6,726 nt of DNA from Planctomycetota bacterium (GTDB lineage Bacteria > Planctomycetota > UBA1135). A program made the position numbers and the translations under genes. Shown here one piece after another: positions 6,617 to 6,726 of this stretch. The stretch lies in assembly GCA_027021325.1 (NCBI GenBank), contig JALUUN010000580.1, positions 1 to 6,726 on the forward strand. Reading direction: 5' to 3'. The first letter of the stretch is position 1. Each line of letters starts with the position of its first letter. The notes below the pieces were generated by a model. The model saw only the letters and a program-made list of their open reading frames with translations, was not told the DNA's origin and ran no database searches.

Positions 6617-6726
6617 TCCCCCATTCTCGGCGCCGCCGGCGGGGGGTGCCAGCGGCAGGCCCGGGAAGGGCGGGCGTCGTGCGCGGGTGGCGAACGCGGG
6701 CGTGGCGCGCGGCGCGCGGGGCGTGG
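6617..6726. other. GC-rich edge sequence upstream of the HAD gene, no gene assigned
   Basis: These 110 bases presumably include the 5' untranslated and promoter region of the HAD gene. The HAD frame has no stop here, and its translation is Ala/Pro/Arg-rich with no recognisable motif. A tandem 7-base repeat, GGCGCGC twice, lies at 6704-6717. No promoter hexamers are apparent. Confidence 0.3.

Overview
The window is very GC-rich bacterial DNA with at least four protein-coding genes. There are no RNA genes, insertion sequences or CRISPR arrays that I can see. The gene content is two large exported proteins (a seven-bladed FG-GAP-type beta-propeller and a lamin-tail/CotH-kinase multidomain protein), a cytosolic HAD phosphatase and a membrane-anchored helical protein. 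With the GC richness and the general absence of Shine-Dalgarno sequences, this points most naturally to a Planctomycetota genome, perhaps from an environmental assembly. Myxococcota or Gemmatimonadota remain possible. This assignment is inference from protein style, not from a marker gene.

Layout. (1) 1-955, minus strand: a 5'-terminal fragment (318 codons) of an unrecognised Arg/Glu/Leu-rich helical protein with an N-terminal hydrophobic segment; it runs off the left edge. (2) 956-1283: a divergent intergenic region. (3) 1284-2897, plus strand: a 537-residue exported beta-propeller made of seven repeats of about 57 residues plus a C-terminal beta-rich domain. (4) 2917-2952: a very strong GC-rich hairpin in the 60-base gap between two convergent stop codons. 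(5) 2958-about 5621, minus strand: an exported CotH-type protein with lamin-tail domains at both ends. Its start is uncertain because no good ATG lies in frame next to the signal peptide, and a C7 homopolymer lies just upstream. (6) 5622-5863: spacer. (7) 5864-6616, minus strand: a HAD hydrolase of the beta-phosphoglucomutase-like type, upstream of and co-oriented with the CotH gene. (8) 6617-6726: GC-rich edge sequence with no assignable gene.

How they may fit together. The propeller and CotH proteins both look secreted, and their genes converge on a shared hairpin, so they are separate transcription units. The HAD and CotH genes could be co-transcribed, but nothing links them biochemically. 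I see no strong evidence of a new multi-gene system. The points most worth a second look are the CotH start and homopolymer problem, the CotH domain architecture, the complete seven-repeat propeller with a closing N-terminal strand, the convergent hairpin, the orphan helical protein, and an excess of GGATCC hexamers.
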